From positions 1,379,001 through 1,443,000 of the forward strand of contig NC_134526.1 of NCBI RefSeq assembly GCF_027942865.1: a stretch of DNA of 64,000 bases. The letters run 5' to 3'. Origin of the DNA: Odontesthes bonariensis. Taxonomy: Eukaryota > Chordata > Actinopteri > Atheriniformes > Atherinopsidae. The position numbers and the translations under genes were made by a program. The notes under the pieces were generated by a model. It was given only the letters and a program-made list of their open reading frames with translations, made no database searches and was not told the DNA's origin. Positions 1 to 11,000 of the stretch are shown in pieces. Each line of letters starts with the position of its first letter. Position 1 is the stretch's first letter.

Positions 1-2215
1 CTTACCGCTGTCATGTGACCTGTGGCACGCTCTTACCGCTGTCACGTGACCTTTGGTACGATCTTACCGCTGTCACGTGACCTTTGGCACACTCGTACCG
101 CTGTCACGTGACCTTTGGCACGATCTCACCGCTGTCACGTGACCTTTGGCACGATCTTACTGCTGTCACGTGACCTTTGGCGCGCTCTTACCGCTGTCAC
201 GTGACCTTTGGCACGCTCTTACCGCTGTCACGTGACCTTTGGCACGCTCTTACCGCTGTCACGTGACCTTTGGTACGATCTTACCGCATTCACGTGACCT
301 TTGGCACGCTCTTACCGCTGTCACGTGACCTTTGGTACGATATTACCGCTGTCACGTGACCTTTGGCACGCTCTTACCGCTGTCACGTGACCTTTGCCAC
401 GCTCTTACAGCTGTCACGTGACCTTTGGCACGCTCTTACCGTTGTCACGTGACCTTTGGCACGCTCTTACCGCTGTCACGTGACTTTTGGCACGCTCTTA
501 CCGCTGTCACGTGACCTTTGGCACGCTCTTACCGCTGTCACGTGACCTTTGGTACGATCTTACCGCTGTCACGTGACCTTTGGCACGCTCTTACCGCTGT
601 CACGTGACCTTTGGCACGCTCTTACCGCTGTCACGTGACCTTTGGTACGATCTTACCGCTGTCACGTGACCTTTGGCACGATCTTACCACTGTCACGTGA
701 CCTTTGGCACGCTCTTACCGCTGTCACGTGACCTTTGGTACGATCTTACCGCTGTCAAGTGACCTTTGGCATGCTCTTACCGCTGTCACGTGACCTTTGG
801 CACGATCTTACCGCTGTCACGTGACCTTTGGCATGCTCTTACCGCTGTCACGTGACCTTTGGCATGCTCTTACCGCTGTCATGTGACCTGTGGCACGCTC
901 TTACCGCTGTCACGTGACCTTTGGTACGATCTTACCGCTGTCACGTGACCTTTGGCACACTCGTACCGCTGTCACGTGACCTTTGGCACGATCTCACCGC
1001 TGTCACGTGACCTTTGGCACGATCTTACCGCTGTCACGTGACCTTTGGCGCGCTCTTACCGCTGTCACGTGACCTTTGGCACGCTCTTACCGCTGTCACG
1101 TGACCTTTGGCACGCTCTTACCGCTGTCACGTGACCTTTGGTACGATCTTACCGCATTCACGTGACCTTTGGCACGCTCTTACCGCTGTCACGTGACCTT
1201 TGGTACGATATTACCGCTGTCACGTGACCTTTGGCACGCTCTTACCGCTGTCACGTGACCTTTGGCACGCTCTTACAGCTGTCACGTGACCTTTGGCACG
1301 CTCTTACCGTTGTCACGTGACCTTTGGCACGCTCTTACCGCTGTCACGTGACTTTTGGCACGCTCTTACCGCTGTCACGTGACCTTTGGCACGCTCTTAC
1401 CGCTGTCACGTGACCTTTGGTACGATCTTACCGCATTCACGTGACCTTTGGCACGCTCTTACCGCTGTCACGTGACCTTTGGCACGCTCTTACCGCTGTC
1501 ACGTGACCTTTGGCACGCTCTTACAGCTGTCACGTGACCTTTGGCACGCTCTTACCGCTGTCACGTGACCTTTGGCACGCTCTTACCGTTGTCACGTGAC
1601 CTTTGGCACGCTCTTACCAATGTCACGTGACCTTTGGCACGATCTTACCGCTGTCACGTGACCTTTGGCACGCTCTTACCGCTGTCACGTGACCTTTGGC
1701 ACGCTCTTACCGCTGTCACGTGACCTTTGGCGCGCTCTTACCGCTGTCACGTGACCTGTGGCACGCTCTTACCGCTGTCACGTGACCTTTGGCACGCTCT
1801 TACCGCTGTCACGTGACCTTTGGTACGATCTTACCGCTGTCACGTGACCTTTGGCACGATCTTACCGCTGTCACGTGACCTTTGGTACGATCTTACCGCT
1901 GTCACGTGACCTTTGGCACACTCTTACCGCTGTCACGTGACCTTTGGCACGATATTACCGCTGTCACGTGACCTTTGGCACGATCTTACCGCTGTCACGT
2001 GACCTTTGGCGCGCTCTTACCGCTGTCACGTGACCTTTGGCACGCTCTTACCGCTGTCACGTGACCTTTGGTACGATCTTACCGCATTCACGTGACCTTT
2101 GGCACGCTCTTACCGCTGTCACATGATCTTTGGCACGCTCTTACCGTTGTCACGTGACCTTTGGTACGATATTACCGCTGTCACGTGACCTTTGGGACGC
2201 TCTTACCGCTGTCAC
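1..2215. repeat. 31-bp minisatellite with a palindromic E-box, about 71 copies
   Basis: Each 31-bp monomer carries the 10-bp palindrome GTCACGTGAC followed by CTTTGGCACG and CTCTTACCGCT. The array enters from outside the window and ends at about 2215. Monomer variants (GCATT for GCTGT, TACGAT for CACGCT, TCATGTGACC) recur with an offset of 868 bp, which is 28 monomers, so there is a higher-order duplication inside the array. No gene is seen in it. Confidence 0.97.
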
Positions 2216-2458
2216 TTTAGGTGGTATTTAGGCCGCCTGCTCGGAGGGAGGAACCTGTTGGCGGCCTTGAATGGAGGGGTGGGAGTCGTCCTGGCGGCCT
2301 TAAATTTAATCAACAGTGCCCCCTGTTGTTGTGGAGTGTGAATTACAGGCATTTGTGCACGGATCAGTTTGCCTTTGATTACGGATCTGCGAAGCGGAAA
2401 GTTACTGCCAAAAGTCAAATTGTAATGTAAAATAAAGACAACTGAATCACACTCAGCG
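2216..2458. other. spacer downstream of the actinoporin-like gene
   Basis: Unique sequence between the E-box array and the poly(A) signal of the minus-strand gene. Two short overlapping open frames here show no recognisable domain and are treated as chance. Confidence 0.5.
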
Positions 2459-2464
2459 TTTATT
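2459..2464 (-). terminator. candidate poly(A) signal of the actinoporin-like gene
   Basis: The minus strand reads AATAAA about 200 bases after the stop codon at 2666-2668, which gives a short 3' UTR. This is the first AATAAA met after the stop. Confidence 0.6.
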
Positions 2465-2665
2465 GCCTTACAGACTCAGAACACACATACAGATGTTTGC
2501 AGCTGCAGCAGAGGACACATCCGGGTGTTCAGAGACATAAAATCATCAGAAATGAAGCGAGTCACAGATACATGGGATGGAGTAAATGTTTGGATTAAGC
2601 CTGCAGGTGAAGAACTGGGATTATTTCATGTTTTATTCATGATCCCTTCATTTATGCAGCAGCTC

Positions 2666-3083
2666 TCAGCTGTTGCAGACCTCCACCCTCAGAACCGGCT
2701 GGTAGCTGTCGGACATGGTGGCCCTGACGGTCACATGGTCGGATCTGTGGGTCAGACTGGGCCCTTTGGCTTTACCCCGAACGAAGCCGCTCTCCATCCC
2801 TTTGTACATGTTGTTGAACAGCTCTTTGTTGCACTGCATGTCCCTGCCAAACACCCCCAGCCCGAACCAGTTGGAGTACAGGACGAAGTCATAGGGAACG
2901 GAGAACATCACCGCCATCCGGCCCCTGAACTGCCGGCCGGGCTCCTGCAGGAGGTCGTAGGTGAGGACGCCCACCGACCCGCAGGCCGTGTTGGGGGTCT
3001 TCATGAAGAGGGCGCTGCCGGTTTCAGAGGGGCCTATCGTCGGAGGCAGGGGAACCTCAGAGTTCCCGCTGACGAGGTGGACT
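2666..3083 (-). CDS. actinoporin-like, exon 2 (most of the domain)
   Basis: Acceptor is TTCTGTCCAG; the first base completes a Leu codon from exon 1. It reads VHLVSGNSEVPLPPTI onward to the TGA at 2666-2668. An in-frame ATG at 3004 is internal and not the start, because conserved family sequence continues upstream of it. Confidence 0.88.
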
Positions 3084-4568
3084 CTGGACAGAAGAGACAG
3101 CGACAGACAGGCCTCAGACCGGAGCAGCCACAGAACGATCAGCTCGATTATCGGCCTCGAGTTCAGAAGGTGGAGTCTGAAACTGGAACCGAAGCTACGA
3201 CTGAGACGGTTTGTTCATTCAACACATTGAGACACTTTGGCTGTGTTCGTAACCACCTACTTCTCCTACTACTCCTACTACTCCTACTAACTTTAACTTT
3301 TTTTAAGTTCCCGGATGCATACTAGATTCTCCGAAATGTTGGGTATGCATCATGAGGTTACTACTCATACTCAAACTACCCAAGATGCAACGTAACGTGA
3401 CATCGCAGATCGTCATTTCCTGTCAAAACGGCAGTTTCAAGCTAGCTACACCGAGGGTAGGTTCACTTCCTGTTTTCAAAACAAAAGCACCAATTGTATG
3501 GTAATGGCTTTCCCTATGATAAAAGGCAACGAGTATTTTATTTTGTGAAAATAACCGGAAGTGCGTTGCTCACTGCGGCTAGCTTTAGTAGCGCCGAATT
3601 CGTGGGAACAAAATTGTAAACAGCTGGTATTTTGTCAGGTTTTCAACACGTTGGGGATCTAAACGACTACTTTCTCACCTGAAAATGTTTCAAATGTTGC
3701 TAAAGTTTACAGAGTTTAGAGCTTAAGGGAAATCAGCTTCAGGCCGGCTGATTTCAGCTCAGGCAGGAGCCAAATGCATTGTGGGTAAACGCTCTGCATA
3801 CTGTCTGATCGATGAGTATGTAGTATGCAGTATGCAGTATGTAGTATGCAGTATGCAGTATGTAGTATGCAGTATGTAGTATGCAGTATGCAGTATGTAG
3901 TATGCAGTATGTAGTATGCAGTATGCAGTATGTAGTATGCAGTATGTAGTATGCAGTAGGCGGTTTCGAACACAGCCTTTGTGTTCTTTTTCCCTGATTA
4001 GTCGGAGTTAAATACAGCAGCTGACTCGAGCAAAGCTAGTCGCTAACGCTGTTAGCCTTAATAAATATAGGAGTAATAAAGTAATAAATAAACAAAGAAA
4101 GAAATTGAATGTATTCCGGTTAAAATAATAAATAAAACTGAAATAGTTGAAATGAGTTTAAAATTAAAGCTCAGACATGTATTTATTTTACATTCTGTTC
4201 AATGTTATTATTTTTCTTTCATTTTAGTAAAATTTCTAATCATACAAACTTATTTTTTTAGCGATGGATTTTTTATTTTTTTGCTTTCAGATTTTGGCAT
4301 TTTTGGTGCTCCATACTCTGTGGCCCTAAAGCCCTCTGACCTGAACTTTCTCTACTTTCTGCTCCTTCAGCAGCTGTTTTTCTTTTTCATTTGACTTCAG
4401 AAAGTTTACAGTCGGTTGGACATCTGTCGGTTCTGGTCCTGCTCGAGGTCCAGAACCGACGTGCCTGCATGGCGTCTGCGGCGGCACTCACAGCGGCTCC
4501 GACAGCGTGTACTTGGAGCTCTTGTTCTTGATCTCAAAGGAACACTGGCGGTGAGTTGAAATGCTCAT
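2666..4568 (-). CDS. actinoporin-like protein, two coding exons
   Basis: Exons are 4492-4568 and 2666-3083; they join in phase (CT plus A) to 164 codons plus stop. The protein matches the actinoporin-like family found in fish, relatives of the sea-anemone pore formers. Visible hallmarks are an N-terminal beta stretch (CSFEIKNKSSKYTL), a PLPPTI turn, the block TPNTACGSVGVLTYDL, the aromatic run YDFVLYSNWFGLGVF and a late ATMSDSYQPV strand; the aromatic run aligns with the lipid head-group-binding region of the family. No signal peptide is evident. The start ATG at 4566-4568 lies 9 bases after a possible acceptor (CTGCACAG), so a 5' UTR exon is likely. The intron holds a 739-bp TIR element. Whether fish members form pores is not settled, so no activity is claimed. 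The reading frame looks intact. Confidence 0.85.
3239..3977. mobile_element. 739-bp element with terminal inverted repeats
   Basis: The ends read GGCTGTGTTCGTAACC and, on the other strand, GGCTGTGTTCGAAACCG. Next to the right end is a 7-bp array of GTATGCA units (about 3818-3956). TTT flanks both ends and may be the target duplication. No transposase frame is visible. Related sequence, inverted, lies near 19828-20090. It sits in the intron of the actinoporin-like gene. Confidence 0.75.
4492..4568 (-). CDS. actinoporin-like, exon 1
   Basis: Starts at ATG 4566-4568 and encodes MSISTHRQCSFEIKNK and further to SEP plus two bases of a Leu codon; donor GTGAGT at 4491-4486. A CAG at 4547-4545 could act as an alternative acceptor, but the longer reading supplies a start codon. 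Confidence 0.75.
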
Positions 4569-4653
4569 CTTAGGAACCTGTGCAGGGAAACAGAGGAGGA
4601 AAAACTCTGAGCCAACATCACATTTATGTCACCTGATCTTTCAGGATTTAACC

Positions 4654-5365
4654 CAGGGCCGGCCCAAGCCTTTATGGGGCCTTAAGCAGAATTTAATTTG
4701 GGGCCCCCCTACCATCACCTCAACTCCAGATGCCTCATTATTCCACAGGCTGCACTGTTCTGTGTGTAACGGACCCACAATCATTAGCATTATTTGTAAT
4801 CATCTTACATTATACAGGTGTCATTCTTGTTTTTAACCTTAAAGGGATAGCAAACTCATAAATATGGTTTAATTAACTTCTACATAAAGAGTGATGCATA
4901 AGTATGGGTCATTAATTTAACTATTTGAAAGTAACATCAGCAGGCTGGAGACTGCATTTATAGTAAACACGTTAAAATGTTTAATTTCTTTCAGATGTGC
5001 AATGGTGTGCAAAATGTTCAAAATACAAATACAAAATAAAATAAAATGACATTCACATTATCTTACAGAAAAATAAAGTTGTAATCAAAATTAAATACTT
5101 AAATAATAAATACAATACTTAAATATTTTTGCCCAACAGTGGCAGCAGCCAACAGGAGGCATAAATTAACCTAGTATTAGTATTTTGTCAAACTAATTTT
5201 TTTTTTTCTCGTGTAATACAATTTTGTTTAAATTATTCAATGTTATTTAAATTTCATGTATATATTTACTTTTTTATCACAAAGTCTCGATGCTCTCTGG
5301 GGCCCCCTGGTGGCGTGGGGGCCCTAAGCGACCGCGTAGTTGGCATATGCCTTGGGCCGGCTCTG
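4654..5365. mobile_element. non-autonomous hAT element with 8-bp target duplication
   Basis: The ends are CAGGGCCGGCCCAAGCC and, inverted, CAGAGCCGGCCCAAGGC. ATTTAACC flanks both sides (4646-4653 and 5366-5373), the 8-bp duplication expected of hAT. The interior is AT-rich with no transposase, so this is a MITE-like copy. Confidence 0.92.
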
Positions 5366-5373
5366 ATTTAACC

Positions 5374-6007
5374 ATGACCTGAGCACACAGTTTCTCTTTC
5401 TCTCAGGTTTTCTTATCCCAGGAGATGATTTAATCCTTTAACTCCCACGCTGAGAAAAAGGAAAACCTCCTTGGAAATGTTAAACAGTTAAAACTGAATG
5501 TCACCTAAATGAAAGAAGCGGTTTGTGATTTTAGGATGAAAATGGCAGACCTGTGAGCTCTGGTCTGATGGAGAATAAATCAAACTGTGCTTCAGAGTCT
5601 GATTCACATGGAACGGAGCTCATGATGGATTCATTTGAATCAGATTAATCTGTCTGTTGGTCTGAAAGCACAGTTCGAGTTAGTTTCCTCTGTCGCTGTG
5701 GTCGGACCTCTTCCGCACCAGATGTGACATAACATCTGCATGCGTAGCATAACATCTGCATGCGGCACCACAGGAGTGAAAAAACACGTTTAGTAACAAA
5801 TTCTTTGGCTGGAAATGCTCCGTCTGTTCAGTGCTGAGCACGCTGGGAGCAGCTCTGAGTCCAGCCAAGTTTATCTGAGGCACATTTCATCTACAGAACA
5901 GCCCGCTCCAGTACTGGAAGCAGACATAAGGAGTGGCTGGCATAAACCTGTTGTAACAGGTCAGCCATCTTGGCTCTGCCCTCATAAGGGGTAGCAGCTG
6001 TGATTAA
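5374..6007. other. intergenic; dispersed repeat near the end
   Basis: No gene is recognised. Around 5940-6000 a stretch with TCAGCCATCTTGGCTCTGCC is related, in inverted orientation, to sequence at 24035-24075, so it is probably a dispersed repeat. Confidence 0.45.
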
Positions 6008-6552
6008 AGTCAAATTCATTTATAGCACAAAACAAAAAACAAAACAATGTACAAAACAATTCAAAGTGCTTTACATAAAATAAAAGCATTGCAGCAGGGA
6101 GTGGAAGAAGCATTAAAAATACATAAAAAAGAATATGAAGAGAAACAAATAAAATCATTTAAATGATTAAAACAACATAAAGAGAAACAAATAAAATAAT
6201 TAAAATGATTAAAAGAATATAAAGAGAAACAAATAAAAGCATTTAAATGAATTTAAAAACCAGCAACAGTCCAGATAAGTTCAAAGATAGCGTGCAGATT
6301 TCATGCATAGGTACATGAGAACAGAAATGTTTTTAACCTGGATTTAAAAATGTCTCCATTTGGTGAAAGTTTAATCTCCACTGGCAGTTTGTTCCACTTG
6401 TTAGCAGCATAACAGCTAAATGCTGCTTCTCCATGTTTAGTCTGGACTCTGGACTGAAATGAAACAGTTCTACCAGTCGCCAACATCTGGAGTTCATCGG
6501 CGCATAGATTCAGAGGAACAGAAATAGATATGAAGGACCTGATATTCACACA
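6008..6552 (-). mobile_element. L2-clade LINE, truncated 3' end
   Basis: The minus strand encodes a reverse-transcriptase C-terminal tail (FSCYAANKWNKLPVEIK, then FKSRLKTFLF), followed by the 3' UTR pattern GTAAAGCACTTTGAATTG. This is the usual end of fish L2 elements. It is 5' truncated. Confidence 0.8.
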
Positions 6553-6665
6553 GATTATTCTATGGAAGCAGAAGCCCTCCTTCCCTCTGGTGGAGGATCA
6601 CCTCCACCATCTTTCTGATGTGTCACAGTCAAACAGCTGGAAATAAATTCAGAGGAACTACTTAC

Positions 6666-6750
6666 CTCTTTCCCCTCGGCCGGGCTTTTCAGAATGAAAC
6701 CAGAGCTCAGCAGCTGGTGGTTGGGCGCGGTTTCCTCAGGAAATCTGATC
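6666..6750 (-). other. possible exon of unknown gene
   Basis: A CTGCAG acceptor and a GAG|GTAAGT donor bracket 85 bases that stay open in one frame (IRFPEETAPNHQLLSSGF and on). I do not recognise the product. It could be a 5' UTR exon of the actinoporin-like gene, which has a possible acceptor at about 4578, or chance. Confidence 0.2.
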
Positions 6751-6859
6751 CTGCAGACAGGAAACGTTTCTGCTTTTAATGTTTAATGTTTATTCTAATT
6801 AATCACATGGTTTCCCTGATTAATCACGTTTAATCTCATTTGTACGTAGAATCCAAAAA

Positions 6860-7335
6860 TGAACCCAAAAGTAGTGTATAGCTTTTAGCATTTAGCTTTA
6901 TTTTAAATGTGCTGCCATATGAATGAAAGTGCCATAACATTTGTTGTGCAAACACACTTTTAACATCAGCATCTTTCTGTAGTTTTTATGTAGAAGCCTC
7001 GCTCCACTGTCTGTTTCCTTGAATGACTTGCTGCTATCAGTTGTGTGTTTTGCCTTTAAGTGATATTTTAGACTGGAACTACTACGCTGAGAAGACAATT
7101 CAACTTGGCAGTGTTTACAGATGACTTTGGTTCTGTCGACTCCGCCGTCTGGAAGAACTTTAACATTTTCCGGTCTCTCTTACTTCTCTCACTTTTCTAT
7201 TCATTAAAGGCACAAAAGCCCTCCAAAAATTTAGTTTCTTTAAATAAATAAAAATAAAAACATGCGTTAATGCATGATAAAATATTTATTGGCGTTAAAT
7301 AATCAATGCGTTAATAACGAGTCAATTCGCCCAGC
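6860..7335 (-). pseudogene. hAT-type BED-finger transposase remnant
   Basis: Reading the minus strand from about 7190, the frame gives KVLPDGGVDRTKVICKHC followed by SLKYHLKAKHT. This is a BED zinc finger (C-x2-C then H-x4-H) as in ZBED/hAT transposases. It decays after about 65 residues. The sequence AGGGCTGGGCGAATTGACT at the upstream edge (about 7320-7340) resembles an element terminus. Confidence 0.7.
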
Positions 7336-7447
7336 CCTAATATATATATATATAATTTTGTTTTTTTTTTAAATTAAAAAAAACATGTGCCCATATATAT
7401 AAAAAAATAAAAACATCCATATATATATGGGCGAGTTAACTTAATCG

Positions 7448-7536
<89 letters not shown>

Positions 7537-7610
7537 GGCTGAGCGAGTTAACTCTTTATTAACGCATTGATTATTTAACGCCGATCAATATTTTATCACG
7601 CATAAACGCA
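7240..7610. repeat. long inverted repeat around an (AT)n tract
   Basis: A stretch with GCGTTAATGCATG, AATCAATGCGTTAATAACGAG and GCCCAGCCCTAATATATA (7240-7350) recurs inverted at 7530-7610. The two arms enclose an (AT)n microsatellite, about 7441-7532. It looks like two opposed copies of the terminus of the BED-finger element. Confidence 0.7.
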
Positions 7611-7689
7611 CGTTTGTTTTTTTTATTTAAAAAAAAACAAAATTTTATATATATATATCTATATATATCTATATAAATAGATATATATA

Positions 7690-8058
7690 TCTCGCTGTCA
7701 GATCGTCTCTAAGTGTCATTAAAAGCCCAACTCTCTGTGAATCACACGGTTCAGGGAAATGAAAAGAGAAACTGCGTTTTCAAGGGTAACTTTGAGCTGC
7801 GTGAGACTGCAGCTGTTTGCACGAGGAAAGGAAGTCTGTGCAGGAACTGTGATGATGTCACTTCAACAAGAAATGCTGCAAAACTCCCCTGAGTGTGGAA
7901 ATGAGAAACAACATTCTGAAGCCACAAACTCACCTCAAGAGCACAGACTCAGTGAAAAACAGGAAGTCCTCTCTCAGGAACTCAGTTTGTGTTCATTCAG
8001 GTGAAAAAGAGAAAGCCTTTGAACGTACCGACCAACACATGCAAACTTACCATGTTCA
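7690..8058. other. unique intergenic sequence
   Basis: Short open frames occur on both strands with no recognisable domain or splice pattern. The right edge leads into the 31-bp array. Confidence 0.4.
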
Positions 8059-11000
8059 ACAGCTCCAGACTCTGGATCTGGGGTTTAAAACAGCTCCGGA
8101 CTCTGGATCTGGGGTTAAAACAGCCACAGACTCTGGATCTGGGGTTTAAAACAGCCACAGACTCTGGATCTGGGGTTTAAAACAGCTCCAGACTCTGGAT
8201 CTGGGGTTTAAAACAGCCACAGACTCTGGATCTGGGGTTTAAAACAGCCACAGACTCTGGATCTGGGATTTAAAACAGCCTCAGACTCTGGATCTGGGAT
8301 TTAAAACAGCTCCAGACTCTGGATCTGGGGTTTAAAACAGCTCCAGACTCTGGATCTGGGGTTTAAAACAGCTCCGGACTCTGGATCTGGGGTTTAAAAC
8401 AGCCACAGACTCTGGATCTGGGGTTTAAAACAGCCCCAGACTCTGGATCTGGGATTTAAAACAGCTCCAGACTCTGGATCTGGGGTTTAAAACAGCCACA
8501 GACTCTGGATCTGGGGTTTAAAACAGCCCCAGACTCTGGATCTGGGGTTTAAAACAGCCACAGACTCTGGATCTGGGGTTTAAAACAGCCCCAGACTCTG
8601 GATCTGGGGTTTAAAACAGCCCCAGACTCTGGATCTGGGGTTTAAAACAGCTCCGGACTCTGGATCTGGGGTTTAAAACAGCCACAGACTCTGGATCTGG
8701 GATTTAAAACAGCTCCAGACTCTGGATCTGGGGTTTAAAACAGCCACAGACTCTGGATCTGGGGTTTAAAACAGCCCCAGACTCTGGATCTGGGGTTTAA
8801 AACAGCCACAGACTCTGGATCTGGGGTTTAAAACAGCCACAGACTCTGGATCTGGGGTTTAAAACAGCCCCAGACTCTGGATCTGGGGTTTAAAACAGCC
8901 CCAGACTCTGGATCTGGGGTTTAAAACAGCTCCAGACTCTGGATCTGCAGTTTAAAACAGCCCCAGACTCTGGATCTGGGGTTTAAAACAGCCACAGACT
9001 CTGGATCTGGGGTTTAAAACAGCCCCAGACTCTGGATCTGGGGTTTAAAACAGCCCCAGACTCTGGATCTGGGGTTTAAAACAGCTCCAGACTCTGGATC
9101 TGGGATTTAAAACAGCTCCAGACTCTGGATCTGGGATTTAAAACAGCTCCAGACTCTGGATCTGGGATTTAAAACAGCCCCAGACTCTGGATCTGGGATT
9201 TAAAACAGCTCCAGACTCTGGATCTGGGATTTAAAACAGCTCCAGACTCTGGATCTGCGGTTTAAAACAGCCACAGACTCTGGATCTGGGGTTAAAACAG
9301 CCACAGACTCTGGATCTGGGGTTTAAAACAGCTCCGGACTCTGGATCTGGGGTTAAAACAGCCACAGACTCTGGATCTGGGGTTTAAAACAGCCACAGAC
9401 TCTGGATCTGGGGTTTAAAACAGCTCCAGACTCTGGATCTGGGGTTTAAAACAGCCACAGACTCTGGATCTGGGGTTTAAAACAGCCACAGACTCTGGAT
9501 CTGGGATTTAAAACAGCCTCAGACTCTGGATCTGGGATTTAAAACAGCTCCAGACTCTGGATCTGGGGTTTAAAACAGTCACAGACTCTGGATCTGGGGT
9601 TTAAAACAGTCACAGACTCTGGATCTGGGGTTTAAAACAGTCACAGACTCTGGATCTGGGGTTTAAAACAGCTCCAGACTCTGGATCTGGGGTTTAAAAC
9701 AGCTCCAGACTCTGGATCTGGGGTTTAAAACAGCTCCAGACTCTGGATCTGCGGTTTAAAACAGCCACAGACTCTGGATCTGGGGTTTAAAACAGCTCCA
9801 GACTCTGGATCTGCGGTTTAAAACAGCTCCAGACTCTGGATCTGCGGTTTAAAACAGCCACAGACTCTGGATCTGGGGTTTAAAACAGCTCCAGACTCTG
9901 GATCTGCGGTTTAAAACAGCTCCAGACTCTGGATCTGCGGTTTAAAACAGCTCCAGACTCTGGATCTGGGGTTTAAAACAGCCACAGACTCTGGATCTGG
10001 GGTTTAAAACAGCCACAGACTCTGGATCTGGGGTTTAAAACAGCTCCAGACTCTGGATCTGGGGTTTAAAACAGCCACAGACTCTGGATCTGGGGTTTAA
10101 AACAGCCACAGACTCTGGATCTGGGGTTTAAAACAGCTCCAGACTCTGGATCTGGGGTTTAAAACAGCCCCAGACTCTGGATCTGGGGTTTAAAACAGCT
10201 CCAGACTCTGGATCTGGGGTTTAAAACAGCTCCAGACTCTGGATCTGGGGTTTAAAACAGCTCCAGACTCTGGATCTGGGGTTTAAAACAGCCACAGACT
10301 CTGGATCTGGGGTTTAAAACAGCTCCAGACTCTGGATCTGGGGTTTAAAACAGCTCCAGACTCTGGATCTGCGGTTTAAAACAGCCACAGACTCTGGATC
10401 TGGGGTTTAAAACAGCTCCAGACTCTGGATCTGGGGTTTAAAACAGCTCCAGACTCTGGATCTGGGGTTTAAAACAGGGACAGACTCTGGATCTGGGGTT
10501 TAAAACAGCCACAGACTCTGGATCTGGGGTTTAAAACAGCCCCAGACTCTGGATCTGGGGTTTAAAACAGCTCCAGACTCTGGATTTGGGGTTTAAAATA
10601 GCCACAGACTCTGGATCTGGGGTTTAAAACAGCTCCAGACTCTGGATCTGGGGTTTAAAACAGCCACAGACTCTGGATCTGGTGTTTAAAACAGCTCCAG
10701 ACTCTGGATCTGGGGTTTAAAACAGCCACAGACTCTGGATCTGGGATTTAAAACAGCTCCAGACTCTGGATCTGGGGTTTAAAACAGTCACAGACTCTGG
10801 ATCTGGGGTTTAAAACAGCTCCAGACTCTGGATCTGGGGTTTAAAACAGCTCCAGACTCTGGATCTGGGGTTTAAAACAGCCTCAGACTCTGGATCTGGG
10901 GTTTAAAACAGTCACAGACTCTGGATCTGGGGTTTAAAACAGCTCCAGACTCTGGATCTGGGGTTTAAAACAGCTCCAGACTCTGGATCTGGGGTTTAAA

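Noticed and set aside
1..2215. CRISPR array
   Set aside because: Repeats of 31 bp follow one another without unique spacers, and the context is vertebrate.
2525..3325. 266-codon plus-strand frame
   Set aside because: Antisense to the actinoporin-like exon; ends in a low-complexity Leu run from the CTACTA part of the TIR element.
6301..6549. Host gene of 82 codons on the minus strand
   Set aside because: C-terminal tail of an L2 reverse transcriptase followed by its 3' UTR.
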